Shown: positions 50,505 through 62,483, numbered from the stretch's first letter. The stretch is 64,000 nt of DNA from Oxytricha trifallax (GCA_000711775.1 ARYC01001249.1:33996-97995); one strand, 5' to 3'. The notes: generated by a model not told the origin, from the sequence alone. Program-made: numbers and translations.

Positions 50505-51350
50505 GATTATCCAGTACTATTTTTTACGATTTTAATTAAATTTCTTTTGCTTTAAATATTCTATTCAATTAAGACTTGGGGTTTTATAATAATTATTTTG
50601 GAGTGATTCTCTAATTGGTTAAGTTTTCCTTATTAAATAGGTAACTATGTTCGTGACGTATTAGAGTTTTGTGTAGTGATTCCTTCGAATATGTATATTT
50701 GTCAATTTCACTCCTAGTTCATAGGAGGAAAGGTTTAAGGTTCCATCTTAGTTTCGAGGTTGTGCTGTTTGTTGGGAGAGATTGTATTAGGTTCCTGAGG
50801 TTTTGGACAGTGTTGTTTAGTTATATTAAGTGGTGTCTTAATTATAATTAGAGATGTCTTTTGACTGACGACTAGATTTCTTCGGTTAGGCCTCAGTCCA
50901 ACTTGAAGTTGAAAATGTCGCAATGAACAGAGAATGGACTTTAAGGGGTTTGGAGCAGGGTAGCATACTAGTTAAGGCTTCATATACGATTTAAAAAAGG
51001 TATAGATGGCTTGACTCTCAAGATAATCAATTCGAAAATTAAGAAAACGCCATAATGAGAGTGAGTGCTCCTGTGCTAGGCTTTGTTTTGACTAACTGCC
51101 TAGCAGGCTGGAGGGTGGGTACTGAAAGAAAGCATGACTTAAGGATGTAAAGCAGTCATACTCTATGATAATGGCCACTCGTGAGTATGATGTTACTTTC
51201 TTTGTAGACATACCTACGGAACCGATGTTCCGTCTTAAGGGGGCGCTTTTCGGACTACTAAGGTATATTTCATACCTTAAATTTTAGAACGGTTCCCCTT
51301 GTCCTTCCTCGTTCAGGCTACTTCTTAACTTTTTAAGTTAATAATACCTT
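50505..51350. other. GC-richer segment with several perfect hairpins; possible structured RNA or MDS
   Basis: From about 50640 GC content rises well above the surroundings. Hairpins include GCCT-AGC-AGGC (about 51101-51111), ACGGAAC-CGAT-GTTCCGT (about 51218-51235) and TAAGGTAT-ATTTC-ATACCTTA (about 51259-51280). The minus strand 50716-50923 is open for 69 codons (MRHFQLQVGLRPNRRNLVVS). Neither coding nor RNA function is established. The telomere-like octamer GGGGTTTT occurs at about 50578. Confidence 0.35.
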
Positions 51351-51354
51351 AATT

Positions 51355-52795
51355 AATGATAATTAAAAAAAATTGTAATTTAAGGTAAAAGTTTTAACAA
51401 TTATAACCCTAAATAAAAAACAGATAATTAGTACAAGAATGAAATTGCACAGAAATAGCAATTATCAGCTGCTCTTGAAGATAACAGGAATTACTGTTAC
51501 CAATTGCAAATACATTTAATATAATCCTCAGGTAAAACTAAAAAATACAATTTTATCTACATATTTAACGTCCTAAAACTGCCCATTACTTCTAAAAATC
51601 CACAGTTTATCAAATAGTAAAATTAGGTTATTTTTATTTTTCATTTAAATTTAACATCTCATTTAAATTTGACTATGGATCCCTTTAAGGAAATAGAGGA
51701 TATATGTGATCTGAATGTATTTATGGTTAATCTAAGATCTTCTATATATTTTACGATGAAATTCTTGGACTGTTTAAAATACCAATATCCCTAGATTTGA
51801 CAAAAAACCTCTCCAATTTTAATTAAATGATCAGTGAAATCCACAATTTATATTATTTTATATATTTTAATTATTATTCTCAATATCAACAATAGTATTC
51901 ACATTAATTGTTTTGTTATTATTTATTTTTACCTTTAATCTTCATTTATTGGTTTTAATTTATATTGATTTTTGAAATTTTATAAATTATGATATATTGA
52001 ATTTTACTGAGAGTAGATTTATATATAATTACATAGGTAACATATATTTAATATTTAAGTTCAACATACGTAAAATTTTCACTCTTATCTCTTAAAAAAT
52101 TAACTATTTTATTCTTTTTGATTTTATTTGAGATTAAATTTCTAATTTATTTTTTATATATCAATAAATTTAAGTGATAGTTATTAAAATACAAAAAAAA
52201 ACTATTACTTTATTTTGAGTTCTTTTATTGCTCATCCCATACTTACAATAATTTTAATTTGTTTAGGATAATTTAAATTTTTTCGTAAAAAATTGATATT
52301 ATTAACTTTAATACATAAGTATATATTTATTATAAAAAACTTTGATTTATATTTTTAATTATTATTTATTATTCACATATTTAATGATATATAAATATAA
52401 ATGTTTAGATTTAATCTTTTTATAAGCTTATTCTAATTATTTTAAATATTATATAAATCATTGATTATTATTATTTTTTTAAAAAATGAATAAATAAAAA
52501 CCCTTTTAAAAAAAAATGTAAAGAATAAGAAAATTGTTGCTAAGATTGCTGCTAAGATAACTAAAGATATTCTGAGATACAAGAGCCAAGTAAGAATTTA
52601 TTTATAAAATCTTTATAATTTGAAGATAAAAGCAATAGATTTTGTTTATTTTTTATTAAAGCATAAAGCATTTTTAAGCTTATAAAATTGTTAATTTGAT
52701 CGTAAATAATTGAGTTATTTGAAAAGCATAGAGTAACAATAATGTACCAGTGATTGATACTAAACTACTTTTTCCAATAATATTTAAACATTTGG
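51355..52795. other. Extremely AT-rich spacer
   Basis: No gene or distinctive repeat seen. Confidence 0.55.
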
Positions 52796-52798
52796 AGA

Positions 52799-52845
52799 TA
52801 CCAAGCCAAGCAGATAAGGGAAGAGTGCTTGGCATGGTTTTTTGT
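52799..52845 (+). other. Long hairpin followed by T6
   Basis: ACCAAGCCAAGCA pairs with TGCTTGGCATGGT (12 of 13 positions) around a 14-16 base loop, followed directly by TTTTTT. It looks like the end of an RNA polymerase III transcript or a small-RNA precursor, but no A/B box was identified upstream. Confidence 0.4.
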
Positions 52846-53131
52846 CACAGCCAAATATCATCATAAAACCTTCATTCCTGTATATACTGCTCTCTAAGTA
52901 ATCGACTATTATTTGTCGTCATCTAAATAATCAGAATACATTCTACAACATTTCAGAGGAAAAACTTGTCGCAAAAAAACTATGAAAATGGCTTAAAGTC
53001 ACAAAATGATAAAAGTATGATTAATTATAAATATTGTCAAATATGTTCAAAATAGCCAAAAAAAGCGTTTTTGAACAATTTTGAGAGTTTCAAATTTCTT
53101 GATAAATTCAAGTTTTTATATATGGGCAGTC

Positions 53132-53245
53132 TCAAAATCCCAATTCTCTCTCTACTTTGCTATCATTCCTTAGAGCCCTTGACAACTCATCCAAGTGTGG
53201 GAAACTACAGATCATAGTTTTTTTGTCCTCTTTCAAACTTAACAT
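53132..53245 (-). other. Short coding-like island (C-terminal exon/MDS candidate)
   Basis: Minus frame 53245 to TGA 53132-53134: MLSLKEDKKTMICSFPHLDE then LSRALRNDSKVERELGF. Higher GC than flanks, natural codon use. Family not recognised. Confidence 0.3.
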
Positions 53246-53249
53246 TTTA

Positions 53250-54945
53250 GGTCATCACCATATTAGTATTTTTTATTGATAGTAACTTAATTTTTAATAA
53301 TTTATTAAAGGATATATTATTTGATTTTAATTTTTGAAACTCAAGTGAAGCTAATTTAAACATTTACCTACTCTTTTTTAGAAAATCATTGATGTTTTAT
53401 TTATTTAATATATCTGACGCATTCTAGTAGTAGCTATTTTTAATCAAATTTTGATTATGCTAATATTATTCTTTCTCATCGTTTTATACAATTTTCTAAA
53501 AATATCTTACATAATTTACTTATCATAATATTTTCAGAATCATCTTTATTTACTGTAAAAATATTATACTTAAATTTTTTAATTTAAACTTAAGATTATA
53601 ATTTTTCAGATGATAATTAGTATTAATTTGACATGTCCTATATTCCGAGGGCACAAATCTAAACAGCATTCTCTTTATCACGACGGTGAAATATCAGGCT
53701 CAGTATTTTTTCATAGGATCGAAGATATTCGATTATCTTTGTTTCTCATTTCATTCCATTACATTTTTATGGTGTGTTCTTCAAGTTTTTTTCATTATTA
53801 TGAGTTTTAATTGAAGAGGCTCTTGCTAGAAATAGTTTTCCTCTACTTCAAATATTGCTACATTATGAGAGTAGATTTAATGCTGCTCTCATAAAGTGAA
53901 GGTGTTTTGTCAGATTACGATTGTTATTATAAGATTTTTGAAGAAGTATTACCACCTTTCATTAGAGCATATGATTTCCTAAAAGTCCCTCTTGCTAACT
54001 CAAAATTATTTCAAATTTCATTTAATCTGGTTTTATTATAAACGATCAATTCTTAGTCTTCAATTAATGCTTTTGCTCAATTAAGCCAGACATTTAACTT
54101 GTTTGAATTATTGAAAAGAGCATTGGCAACATGACGTTCTACGTTTTCTATATATTCTCCCATTTTTGATCATTTTGATTGAATCATTAATAGTCTATTT
54201 TGACATATTAATTGCATCATCGACCAAGAATATCAAACGCATTAATGACATTTTGAAGAACAAATTATTTGACAACAAACTATTCATAGATTTTGCATAT
54301 CTGTATGTATTTATAAAATCGAGTAAAGTACTGTTAATTCAGCTGAAATCTCATAAATCTTTATATGCCCTTTAGATATTGCTCTTTGTGATTGAGTTAG
54401 TGTCATGAATTTTATTGTAATAAAACCATATTCATCTATATACGCTTTGTGACTTGCTGGCTGTCTGATTCATCGTTGTGATAAAAAATTAACCGCTTTG
54501 ATACCATCAACGATAACTGTTGGATGTGTTATAGTTATATATTATGCAGGCTAAAGTGTAGCAGTATACATAAGAATTTTGGTATTAATTTTATAATATC
54601 AACTTTTAAGTTTCATGTAAAGAGCAATACAATTTTAGATGCTTAATAATTTAAGATAAATGAATATTCTATTTATAATCAAAATTTAGATATATGATAT
54701 TGTTTTTAAGATGAGTGCTTAAATTAAATATATTTATAGTAATTGCTTTTTTTCATTATTTTATTCAAACAACACTATTATTTAAATAAAAATACTCTTT
54801 TATTATATAATTTAATATATTGTTTTCTTAAACTTTAATAGTAATAAAAGAGAAACTTTATTCCCTAGCTACTAGATTAAAAATGGTTGGAAGATTTGTA
54901 TTGCCAATCACTCAAATCTAATTAATTACTCATTTTATCTTAACT
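53250..54945. other. AT-rich spacer, nothing firm
   Basis: Standard-code ORFs at 53610 and 54166 have no supporting features. Confidence 0.4.
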
Positions 54946-54959
54946 TTTTTCAACTTAAT

Positions 54960-55320
54960 AGAGAGGATTATGGATTAAATGTCTGCAAAAGAGAGGCAAA
55001 GTTGATTATGAATAATATCCCAATTGGAAAGATGATTAAGATTCTAATGATTCGTTTGTTATTTACGATGTCTTGCGTTAATAGTACTGTATCTCAAGGA
55101 CCTATTATTATCACTAATACATTTCAGACCTCACTATATTTATAAAATTAATTTTAGTAAAATTCAAGAACTGAAGCTTAAAATGATAAATATATATATC
55201 CTTTTATAAAAGAAAGTCCCATCCTAAAAATTGTTGGGTTAGTAATCATCACTTTTTATATACTTTAACTCATCGATTTTGTATTAGACTATAAATTACA
55301 TTAATTAATACTATATTATT
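54960..55320 (+). other. Open stretch with possible membrane segments, uncertain
   Basis: A frame without TGA for about 115 codons contains MIKILMIRLLFTMSCVNSTV and later IVGLVIITFYILQLIDFVLD. A second frame over the first half is equally plausible (NWKDDQDSNDSFVIYDVLRQ). Not resolved. Confidence 0.2.
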
Positions 55321-55628
55321 GATATCATCTAGACACTCCACAAAATGTAACACATTTTTTTAATATTTTACTTTATAAGTTTATATTTATTAGGAGATTA
55401 TGTAATCTGTAATACTTAAAATATTTATGGTTTAAACTCAACATAGGATTCTGCATTTAATTTGTTGGGGAACCCATAAAAAGGAATAGTCAAGTAACTT
55501 ATGAGCTTACACAGTCCCTTTTATTAATTGACAACTTGGAATCATACAAATTCTTCTCCATAATTAGCTCAAAACTTTCATTGGCTTCATTTAGAGCGGT
55601 ACTACATTCCTCAACTTATATTTAACAG

Positions 55629-55884
55629 GAATTATGAATAGATTATGTTAAGAAAACTAGAAACTTATCATAGACATAGTGAAGTAAATGAGAAAGTGTC
55701 CACGAAAGAAATCTAAGACACATAAAACTTAGCGGATCTCTGTGAGATTAAAATAAAAAACTAAGCCAAGTTTATTATCATAGTTGATGAGTAAGACAGC
55801 ATCAACCACTTAGCTCACGAAGGAAAAGACACTGAAAATATGAGATTTGTCTAACAGATTTGGCAAGTTTATAGAAATTAATGA
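55629..55884 (+). pseudogene. Fragment with helicase-like DEQD box (second SecA-like copy?)
   Basis: About 85 codons to TGA 55882-55884: VNEKVSTKEIQDTQNLADLC, then AKFIIIVDEQDSINHLAHEG. The VDEQD (55783-55797) preceded by a hydrophobic strand mirrors FVIIDEQDW of the helicase at 42.9 kb, also spelled with TAA for Gln. No Walker A or C-terminal motifs are recognisable nearby. Confidence 0.35.
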
Positions 55885-56163
55885 ACTTAAGTGACTTTAT
55901 ATGTTTAAAATAAAAAAACATATTTTGATTATTACTACACTAAGTTGACACTTCAATCATTGTGATTACTATCACAGGCTTTCCCATGAGGATGCATTAA
56001 TATGGATGATAAAGAAGAATTAATCATCAGAAAATAAGCGAAAGATAAGTGAAAGTCAAAATTTAAGGCCGAGTGAGTGAAACAACAAACAAGCCTACAG
56101 TAACCTACAGCTTTTAACAATTATCAATAAATAGTATTCAAGAGATATTTTCTTTTATTATTT

Positions 56164-57207
56164 GATATCTGTTCCGCCCGAGATCCCCTTCCTCCACCCC
56201 CTCCCCCACCTCCCGGTCGACCGAGACCCCCCTACCCCAGCCCCCCTCCTCCCCATCCCCAACCCTTAAAATACCCCATTTCATATCAAATTTTGTATCT
56301 ACAGGGTCTAAATCGAATTCCTTCTTGACATCTCGACATCATAAACCCTATTTTATATACAAAATTTCATAAGATTTTCAAAATTCTTTATTTCCATGTT
56401 AGTGCCTTATATGATATAAACTTTATGATTTGATGAGTTTCACTATGTTTACATCCATTTTTACACTTTCCCTAATGAAATATAAATAGTAAAAACTTTT
56501 CCATTAAATATTATTAGAATTTTATTTCTTAATAAAATTTATATACAATAATGTACAAATTTTGGTTTTAAAAAATTTTATCTCTTAAATCAACTTTATT
56601 CGACATAATTCGAAGAAAAAGTCAGATTAATTTTTAATATTTTTTTTTTCACTAGTTTATAAAAAATAATGAAAAATTAATTAATCAAATTTAGAAATTA
56701 AAAACTTTAAAAATTAATTAGACTTTTTCTTCGAATTATGTCGAATGAAGTTGATTTAAGAGATAAAAAATTTTAAAAACAAAATTTGTACATTATAGTA
56801 TATAAATTTTATTAAAAAATAAAATTCTAATATTATTTAATGGAAAAGTTTTTTCAATTTATATTTCATTAGGGAAAGTGTAAAAATGGTTGCAAACATA
56901 GTGAAACTTATAAAATCATAAAGTTCATATCATATAAGGCACTAACATGGAAATAAAGAATTTTGAAAATCTTATGAAATTTTGTATATAAAATAGGGTT
57001 TATGATGTCGAGATGTCAAGAAGGAATTCGATTTAGACCCTGTAGATACAAAATTTGATATGAAATGGGGTATTTTATGGGGTGGAGTGGAGGGGCGGGG
57101 AAGTGTGTCTCGGTCGACCGGGATGTGGGGAGGGGTGGAGAGGGATCTCGGTCGACCGGGAGACGGGGGAGGGGGTGGGGGAGGGGATCTCGGGCGGAAC
57201 AGATATC
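56164..57207. repeat. 1.04-kb near-perfect palindrome with GC-rich tips (fold-back/MITE-like)
   Basis: Begins GATATCTGTTCCGCCCGAGA and ends with its reverse complement; arms pair through AT-rich middles to a short centre near 56685. The tips are C-rich on the left and G-rich on the right and contain the self-complementary CGGTCGACCG, once in the left arm (about 56213) and twice in the right (about 57112 and 57150), so one arm has gained or lost a unit. No ORF. Resembles a non-autonomous fold-back element. Confidence 0.93.
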
Positions 57208-57549
57208 ATTAAATAGATATTAGATTCCTTCAAATATCAATGTTATAACTTTTTATTAGGATAATATTTATAATATATATATATGTATATAGTTATAAAA
57301 TTCAAGTGTTTTAGATCATTTTTATATAATTATTAAATTAAAAAGAGAGTGAAATGACCAACTTAAATTCACACCAAAAGGAACATATAAAGCACTGAGT
57401 GCGGACTCATAATTTTATTGAGATAGGCTACTAAATGCACTCTATCATAACTGACCGCCTCGAATGGGGCTTATAGCCATAATCTAATATGGTCTAGTAG
57501 ACTCGTCTAAACTCAGTTACCAGATTTCTTTAATTAGTACTAAACTTGA

Positions 57550-58328
57550 CTAGAGAAATACATATCCAGAAACCTACTAGAACTTTACCATCAGCTTGGC
57601 TATTCACTACAGCTAAACAACAAGAACATAAAAAGTACCACTCAGCCCACCATCACCAGAGACACCACTATTCAAATCGTCAAAATCAAACATGAAGTCA
57701 AAACTCAGCCATTAACCAAAGATATTTAAGAACCCTCTCCTCCCCAATTAGATAGTCCTCCTGTTGGACTACTAGATAGTCTAACAGAGATACCGATCAG
57801 GAGACAAGAGTAACTTGACTAAGAAGAATTATACATGAATGACTACATGGATGTCTACTCTATTAACAAAGGTAGCAAACTTGGTGACCCAATAACACCA
57901 TCTCTTTCCTCCGGAGACTACGAATCCGTTGAGGAAGTTTCAGACTGGGAAAGTGAAGAATTCAAGGACTTAGATTTAATCGATTAACCTACTGATCAGA
58001 ACCGACCAGAAATTAGAGAATACAAATTTAAATACGTGGAATACCCACCTGTTTAAAAATAAAATTAAAATTTAGTACACCTACCCAATAATTAATCATT
58101 AATGACTATTAATAAACAATGGGAGACCGTGAAGAAGAGATAAATGAAGTCAATAGAGCATCAGCAATGGATATTTATGTCAAGAACATACAACCTGGAA
58201 ACAAATTCCCCATCAAACAATGGGAGAAAATGTTTGAGTGCATAGAATCAACCCTCATTCTCACAATCAGAGTTGCCTACAAAGAGCTCTATAGTAAGAT
58301 ACAAAACATATACCTTGCTACCAACTAG
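57550..58328 (+). CDS. ORF1-like protein of ATT-tail element copy 5 (two overlapping frames)
   Basis: Open from 57550: LELYHQLGYSLQLNNKN, then Pro-rich EPSPPQLDSPPVGLLDSL, then the acidic SSGDYESVEEVSDWESEEFK. From 58119 another frame takes over (MGDREEEINEVNRASAMDIY, IQPGNKFPIKQWEKMFE) to about 58335. Copy 3 shows the same order: acidic Ser/Asp segment, then IQIKDWKQLPKEQI. Most likely one protein split by a frameshift near 58060-58120. Function unknown; LINE ORF1-type is a guess from position. Confidence 0.45.
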
Positions 58329-58703
58329 GTCCTATGAGACATTGACTCAACCACCGACGATTTGCTTGCCTAATTAGCAAAAGCATAATATGAATTCACA
58401 AACAACAATAACATAGAAGTTAAGTAGGTGAGTTAACCACTCGTTGGGTCAAATCATTTCTAACAGTTATTCTCAAGAATAACTAAATGAACTCCAAATC
58501 CATCTAACTTTTTGATGGAGACTATGACCTAATGACTAACACAATAAAGTTCCAATTCAAATACCTTACTAAATAGACGGGCTTCATAAATAAAGACTTA
58601 GCTTAACTTATCACTACTACCTTTATAGACTATATATAAACTAATGTTTTATAATTTAATATATATATATGAAAACCAACTCATGATAATTCCAAGATCA
58701 AAG

Positions 58704-58913
58704 ATGGATAACGACTTTGTAATCATCTCCAGAAGAGGAAAGAAGTACAACAGAGGAGTTAAGAAGCCAAGATAACAAAACAACAAGAGAAACAAAAGAC
58801 CAAGAAAACAAAAAAATGAAAAAGTAGATATTGAGGAGAAGAAGCTCACTGAGCTAGTGAGTACGAAGGACTTAATCCTTAACATTAATTATTATATACT
58901 CATAGGTCCATGA
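58704..58913 (+). CDS. Small basic ORF of ATT-tail element copy 5, 69 aa
   Basis: ATG 58704 to TGA 58911-58913: MDNDFVIISRRGKKYNRGVK, then a Lys/Arg/Gln-rich run (RPRKQKNEKVDIEEKKL). Strongly basic, nucleic-acid binding by composition. The stop sits inside the conserved 3' terminal box of the family. Confidence 0.4.
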
Positions 58914-58954
58914 AACCTAGATGTGATTTAATTATTATTATTATCATTTTTCTA

Positions 58955-59755
58955 TAGGTATTTTTGTTCATATGTTTCAATATTTACTTCCCAATCTAAA
59001 AATAATAAACTGAATCTAACAATCTAAAAGTTACTGCATTTTTAATTAATATAAACATTTATGATGGGAAATTTCTATAAATCACATATATATATAAGTA
59101 TTCTTTAAACCTAATACATTTATATTTAGTTATGTATATTCTTAATTAATTCTTTCAATAATGTATTAATTTGGCTATTTATTGAGTAATTCCTTTCTTT
59201 CAGTTAATTTTTCCAATTTCTTTAATTTTTTCACCGTTATCTCTACCAAATATCCCCTCAATGACATTCAGATTAATTTGGTAATCAACCTACTGTTGAT
59301 AATTCATTGAAAAAGGTTTAAATTAACTTTATCTAAAGCATCTTGCTTCTCTATTTAGGCTATTATTATTCATATCATTTATTTATTTATTTATTTATAT
59401 ATATATTAAATTGAATTAAAAATTGATTAATTTATTGATCATATTTATATTTACATTGAAATTGTTTTATTCACTTCATACAAATTCTATATTATAAAAT
59501 TACTATAAATATATGTTTATTAACTAAAAAAGAAGCTTCACATTGTAAAGTTGTTTTATTAGTGGTATTTTCAAATAAATAAAAGGCAAGGGTAAGCACT
59601 AATTAAGCGTGAGGCACAAATTGAAAGTGCAACCTCAAAGTAAAAAGCCACTTGTACCAGCCTCACTGATAATAACTATGCAACTATGTAAATAATATAT
59701 ATAAAATATTATATGTTAATATAAAATCAACATGGTGTATACTAATGAGGATGTA
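58955..59755. other. AT-rich spacer
   Basis: Includes an (ATTT)n run near 59380-59395; no gene. Confidence 0.5.
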
Positions 59756-59759
59756 AAAG

Positions 59760-60135
59760 TCAATTGCTACTGGTGAATAAACAGCCCATCAGCTTTAACG
59801 AGAATAGAGTTCCCGACATGCCTCTTTGATCAGCCTGCGTATCAATATTTATGCTGATAATGCTTGAAACACTTAGCATTTCAATTGTAGCAATGAAATT
59901 GTTGATTTATAACTAGAATCATTTATAATTATGTTAATAGCTATGAATTTATGCATCAACGAGATGCTTTGCACTGATTTACTTATTTGGGGAGTAGCAT
60001 TAGATTCCATAGCACTCCTAGTGAGTTCTCTTCCACTGATAATACCTTCTCTTTGTCACTTACTTTAGTAACTTCTACTTTGCCCAGTGCTGCTGTTATA
60101 TTGCTATAATTATTGCTGCCCTGCAATTCAATCAT
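59760..60135 (-). other. Two coding-like segments, candidate MDSs/exons of one gene
   Basis: Segment A, 60135 to TGA 59956: MIELQGSNNYSNITAALGKV then SDKEKVLSVEENSLGVLWNL. Segment B, about 59910 to TGA 59760: SIISINIDTQADQRGMSGTL then FSLKLMGCLFTSSN. Both have much higher GC than the DNA between and around them. Order and strand fit one protein interrupted by about 50 AT-rich bases. Family not recognised. Confidence 0.35.
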
Positions 60136-60139
60136 TTTA

Positions 60140-61735
60140 ACTTTTGAAGTATTGTTTCATAGTAAAATAATAATTTAATTATATTATATTTAATAATCTA
60201 TATAATTTGTAGTGGTGGATGAGTAACTATAAAATAATGAGGTTGAGATGAGAATCAGATGAGGATATTTCATCATATAAATAGCTGCTGGGGTTTATTC
60301 ATAGAATGAAATCTCGCCATAACATGAAGTAGATTATTGAAAAGTGTCTCCAAAATGATAATCTCACAAAGAATCGTCTTAATTCATTGTTAAATCAATG
60401 TGAATAATATTTTATGTTTACAATTATAAATCATATAACCCATAAATCAGCTGGTTAATTGCTTTAAGTAATATTTAATTTATCTACTGAAGTTATTACC
60501 ATATTAGGTTAATTCACTTTTTATGCTCCACTTTCTCTTAAAGGTCTCTAGGTAGAGATATCATGGGCTATAATTTGAAGGAAGTAGATAATATTATCAA
60601 ATAAGGCAAATGATTAGTTGCTATATCTAATATGATTTAATTTTGCAGTAAAACTATTTAATATATAAGAATCTATCCAATTCTATAATATATGTTTATT
60701 ATTTCTGTGTTGAGCTGTAGACTTCCTCCTTTCACTTGAATATTGCATATAATTATTCATGAATCTCATACTTTTAAAGCGTCTTCCTAAACTTTTGACA
60801 ATTAATATTCAGAAATATTGCTCTTCCATCTAGGTTAGATAACAATCCATCATATTTTATGTTTGACAAAGTCCCTTTTCATAATTTTTAAACCTATTGC
60901 AAATGCAATAGTAATGGTAGTGTCTTCTTGGCAGGAATAAACCACTACAAAATTGTAAATGTTAATATTTCACCATTATATTTAAGGAAACCTCACTTTA
61001 TTATCTTTAAGTTGAGCTTATTTAAGTGCTTTCTAACGAATTTATAAAATGTAAATTATTCATTTACTATATTCATCTAAATCTAATAGCTTAGTTTATC
61101 ATTATATTACTTATTAAATTTCTGATGAGAGCATTGCCTTCATGAAACTAATTATGATTTTCATGCTTAAATGCAAATAAATTTAGTAATTATCTGTTTT
61201 GGGATCAGTACTTCACTGTATTCTTTGCCTAATAAAGTAGTTTGGAGGTCATTAAAGATACTTAGCATGAATTATAAGCAAATAACTTCTCTTTTAATAC
61301 AATTATAATATATAATGGCTGATGAACATTTCAAGTATGGTGGTGTTTGATGATAATGTAAAGCAAAAGTTTACATTCTGTTTTTCCATGTATTCACATT
61401 TTATGCCGCATTTTGTTTATAATAAAAATTTTTACGGCAGCTTACTTATGAAATTAAAAAAGTCTTGTACTTTCTATTGGCTAATATTATATAGTTTATA
61501 TGATTATACCTTCAAAATTGTTCAAATAAAATAATGTAAGAATTTGGATGAATGAAAATTTTAATTAAGATTAATAGATAGATTGAGTTATTATATGTAG
61601 AAGGATTACTATAAAACAAACCCCGAAAATTTAAAAATGACATTTAGTTTTACTTGCATTTCATGCTTTAATTTCAAATTGCCGTGATTGATCAACTCTA
61701 ACTTCATCTAATTCATTGTTTGCTTATGAAATGCT
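60140..61735. other. AT-rich spacer, nothing firm
   Basis: Several standard ORFs below 75 codons, none with supporting features. Confidence 0.45.
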
Positions 61736-61739
61736 GATA

Positions 61740-62460
61740 GGTCTGTTCATCAATCGAATGTGTGCTCAAGTCCTCCATCTTGATGGTTCTTCTACCAAGT
61801 TTATTGTGGATTAGCTCTGAGGGGTTGAAACCCCCATCTTCATCGTCTACGTATTCTTACTCTTCAGATCTATCTCTTTGTGGTCTACCCCCAATGCATC
61901 TGCCATCTTTGTGTTATCTTTTTAAGCCATCTCTGTCGCCTCTGCACCCTCCACAGCCAGCCCTGCATCCTCTTCTGTAGCTGCCATCGTCTTCGTCTCT
62001 TCTCTTGCGCCTCTCTAGCACACTCTCCTCTATATCACCCCAATACACGAGTCTCTCATTCCCCCCTTGACTTATTCATCAGTTGGAGGCTGGTCTCCAC
62101 ATTGGGCATCTCGGCATTTTGTCAAACCAGTATTGCAGGGGAAATCACGGGAAGATCTTCGACTGGAGGGAGGCCAGAGGCACCACTTGATTCTCCATGT
62201 TTTCTTCAGCGGAGATGGGGTCTCCTGCTCAGACAAGTGTCTTCGGGGCCGAGATAAGTTGAGATCTTTATTTGGAGGAACCATCCTATGGCATTGAGGG
62301 AGAGCCCTGAAACTCATTACCCTGGCATTTGGAACAATGATGATGACCTCCTAGACAATTTACCTGCAGATCCCTCCAGGCTTCTCCCCTTCCTCTAGTG
62401 GCCAGTTCTCTTCCCCATATGTGCGGCGGGCTGCCCTTGGCGGATTCTTTTTCTGTTTAG
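61740..62460 (-). pseudogene. Unknown three-copy family, copy 3, frameshifted, GC-rich
   Basis: Minus-strand blocks in the order of copy 1: AHIWGRELATRG, EAWRDLQVNCLGGHHHCSK, then a frame change, LNLSRPRRHLSEQETPSPLK, TWRIKWCLWPPSSRRSS, and a second frame change near 62040 into EESVLERRKRRDEDDGSYRR, a Cys/Gly/Arg-rich run (GCRAGCGGCRGDRDG), and GGFNPSELIHNKLGRR. Much GC-richer than its surroundings and than copies 1 and 2. It abuts the TBE terminus at 62484. No YHYH neighbour is visible here. Confidence 0.6.
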
Positions 62461-62483
62461 AGTAAATCGATAGCATGCTTAAT

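Larger units (their letters stand above)
57400..58952 (+). mobile_element. ATT-tail family element, copy 5
   Basis: Ends with GACCT-like box (ACCTAGATGTGATTTA) and (ATT)n at about 58925-58950. Carries three coding stretches, listed separately. The middle one resembles the second stretch of copy 3. No reverse transcriptase was found, so this could be a non-autonomous or 3'-rearranged member. Confidence 0.65.

Noticed and set aside
61762-62297. Plus-strand ORFs of 72, 125 and 76 codons
   Set aside because: Antisense to copy 3 of the unknown family, whose minus frames align with copies 1 and 2.
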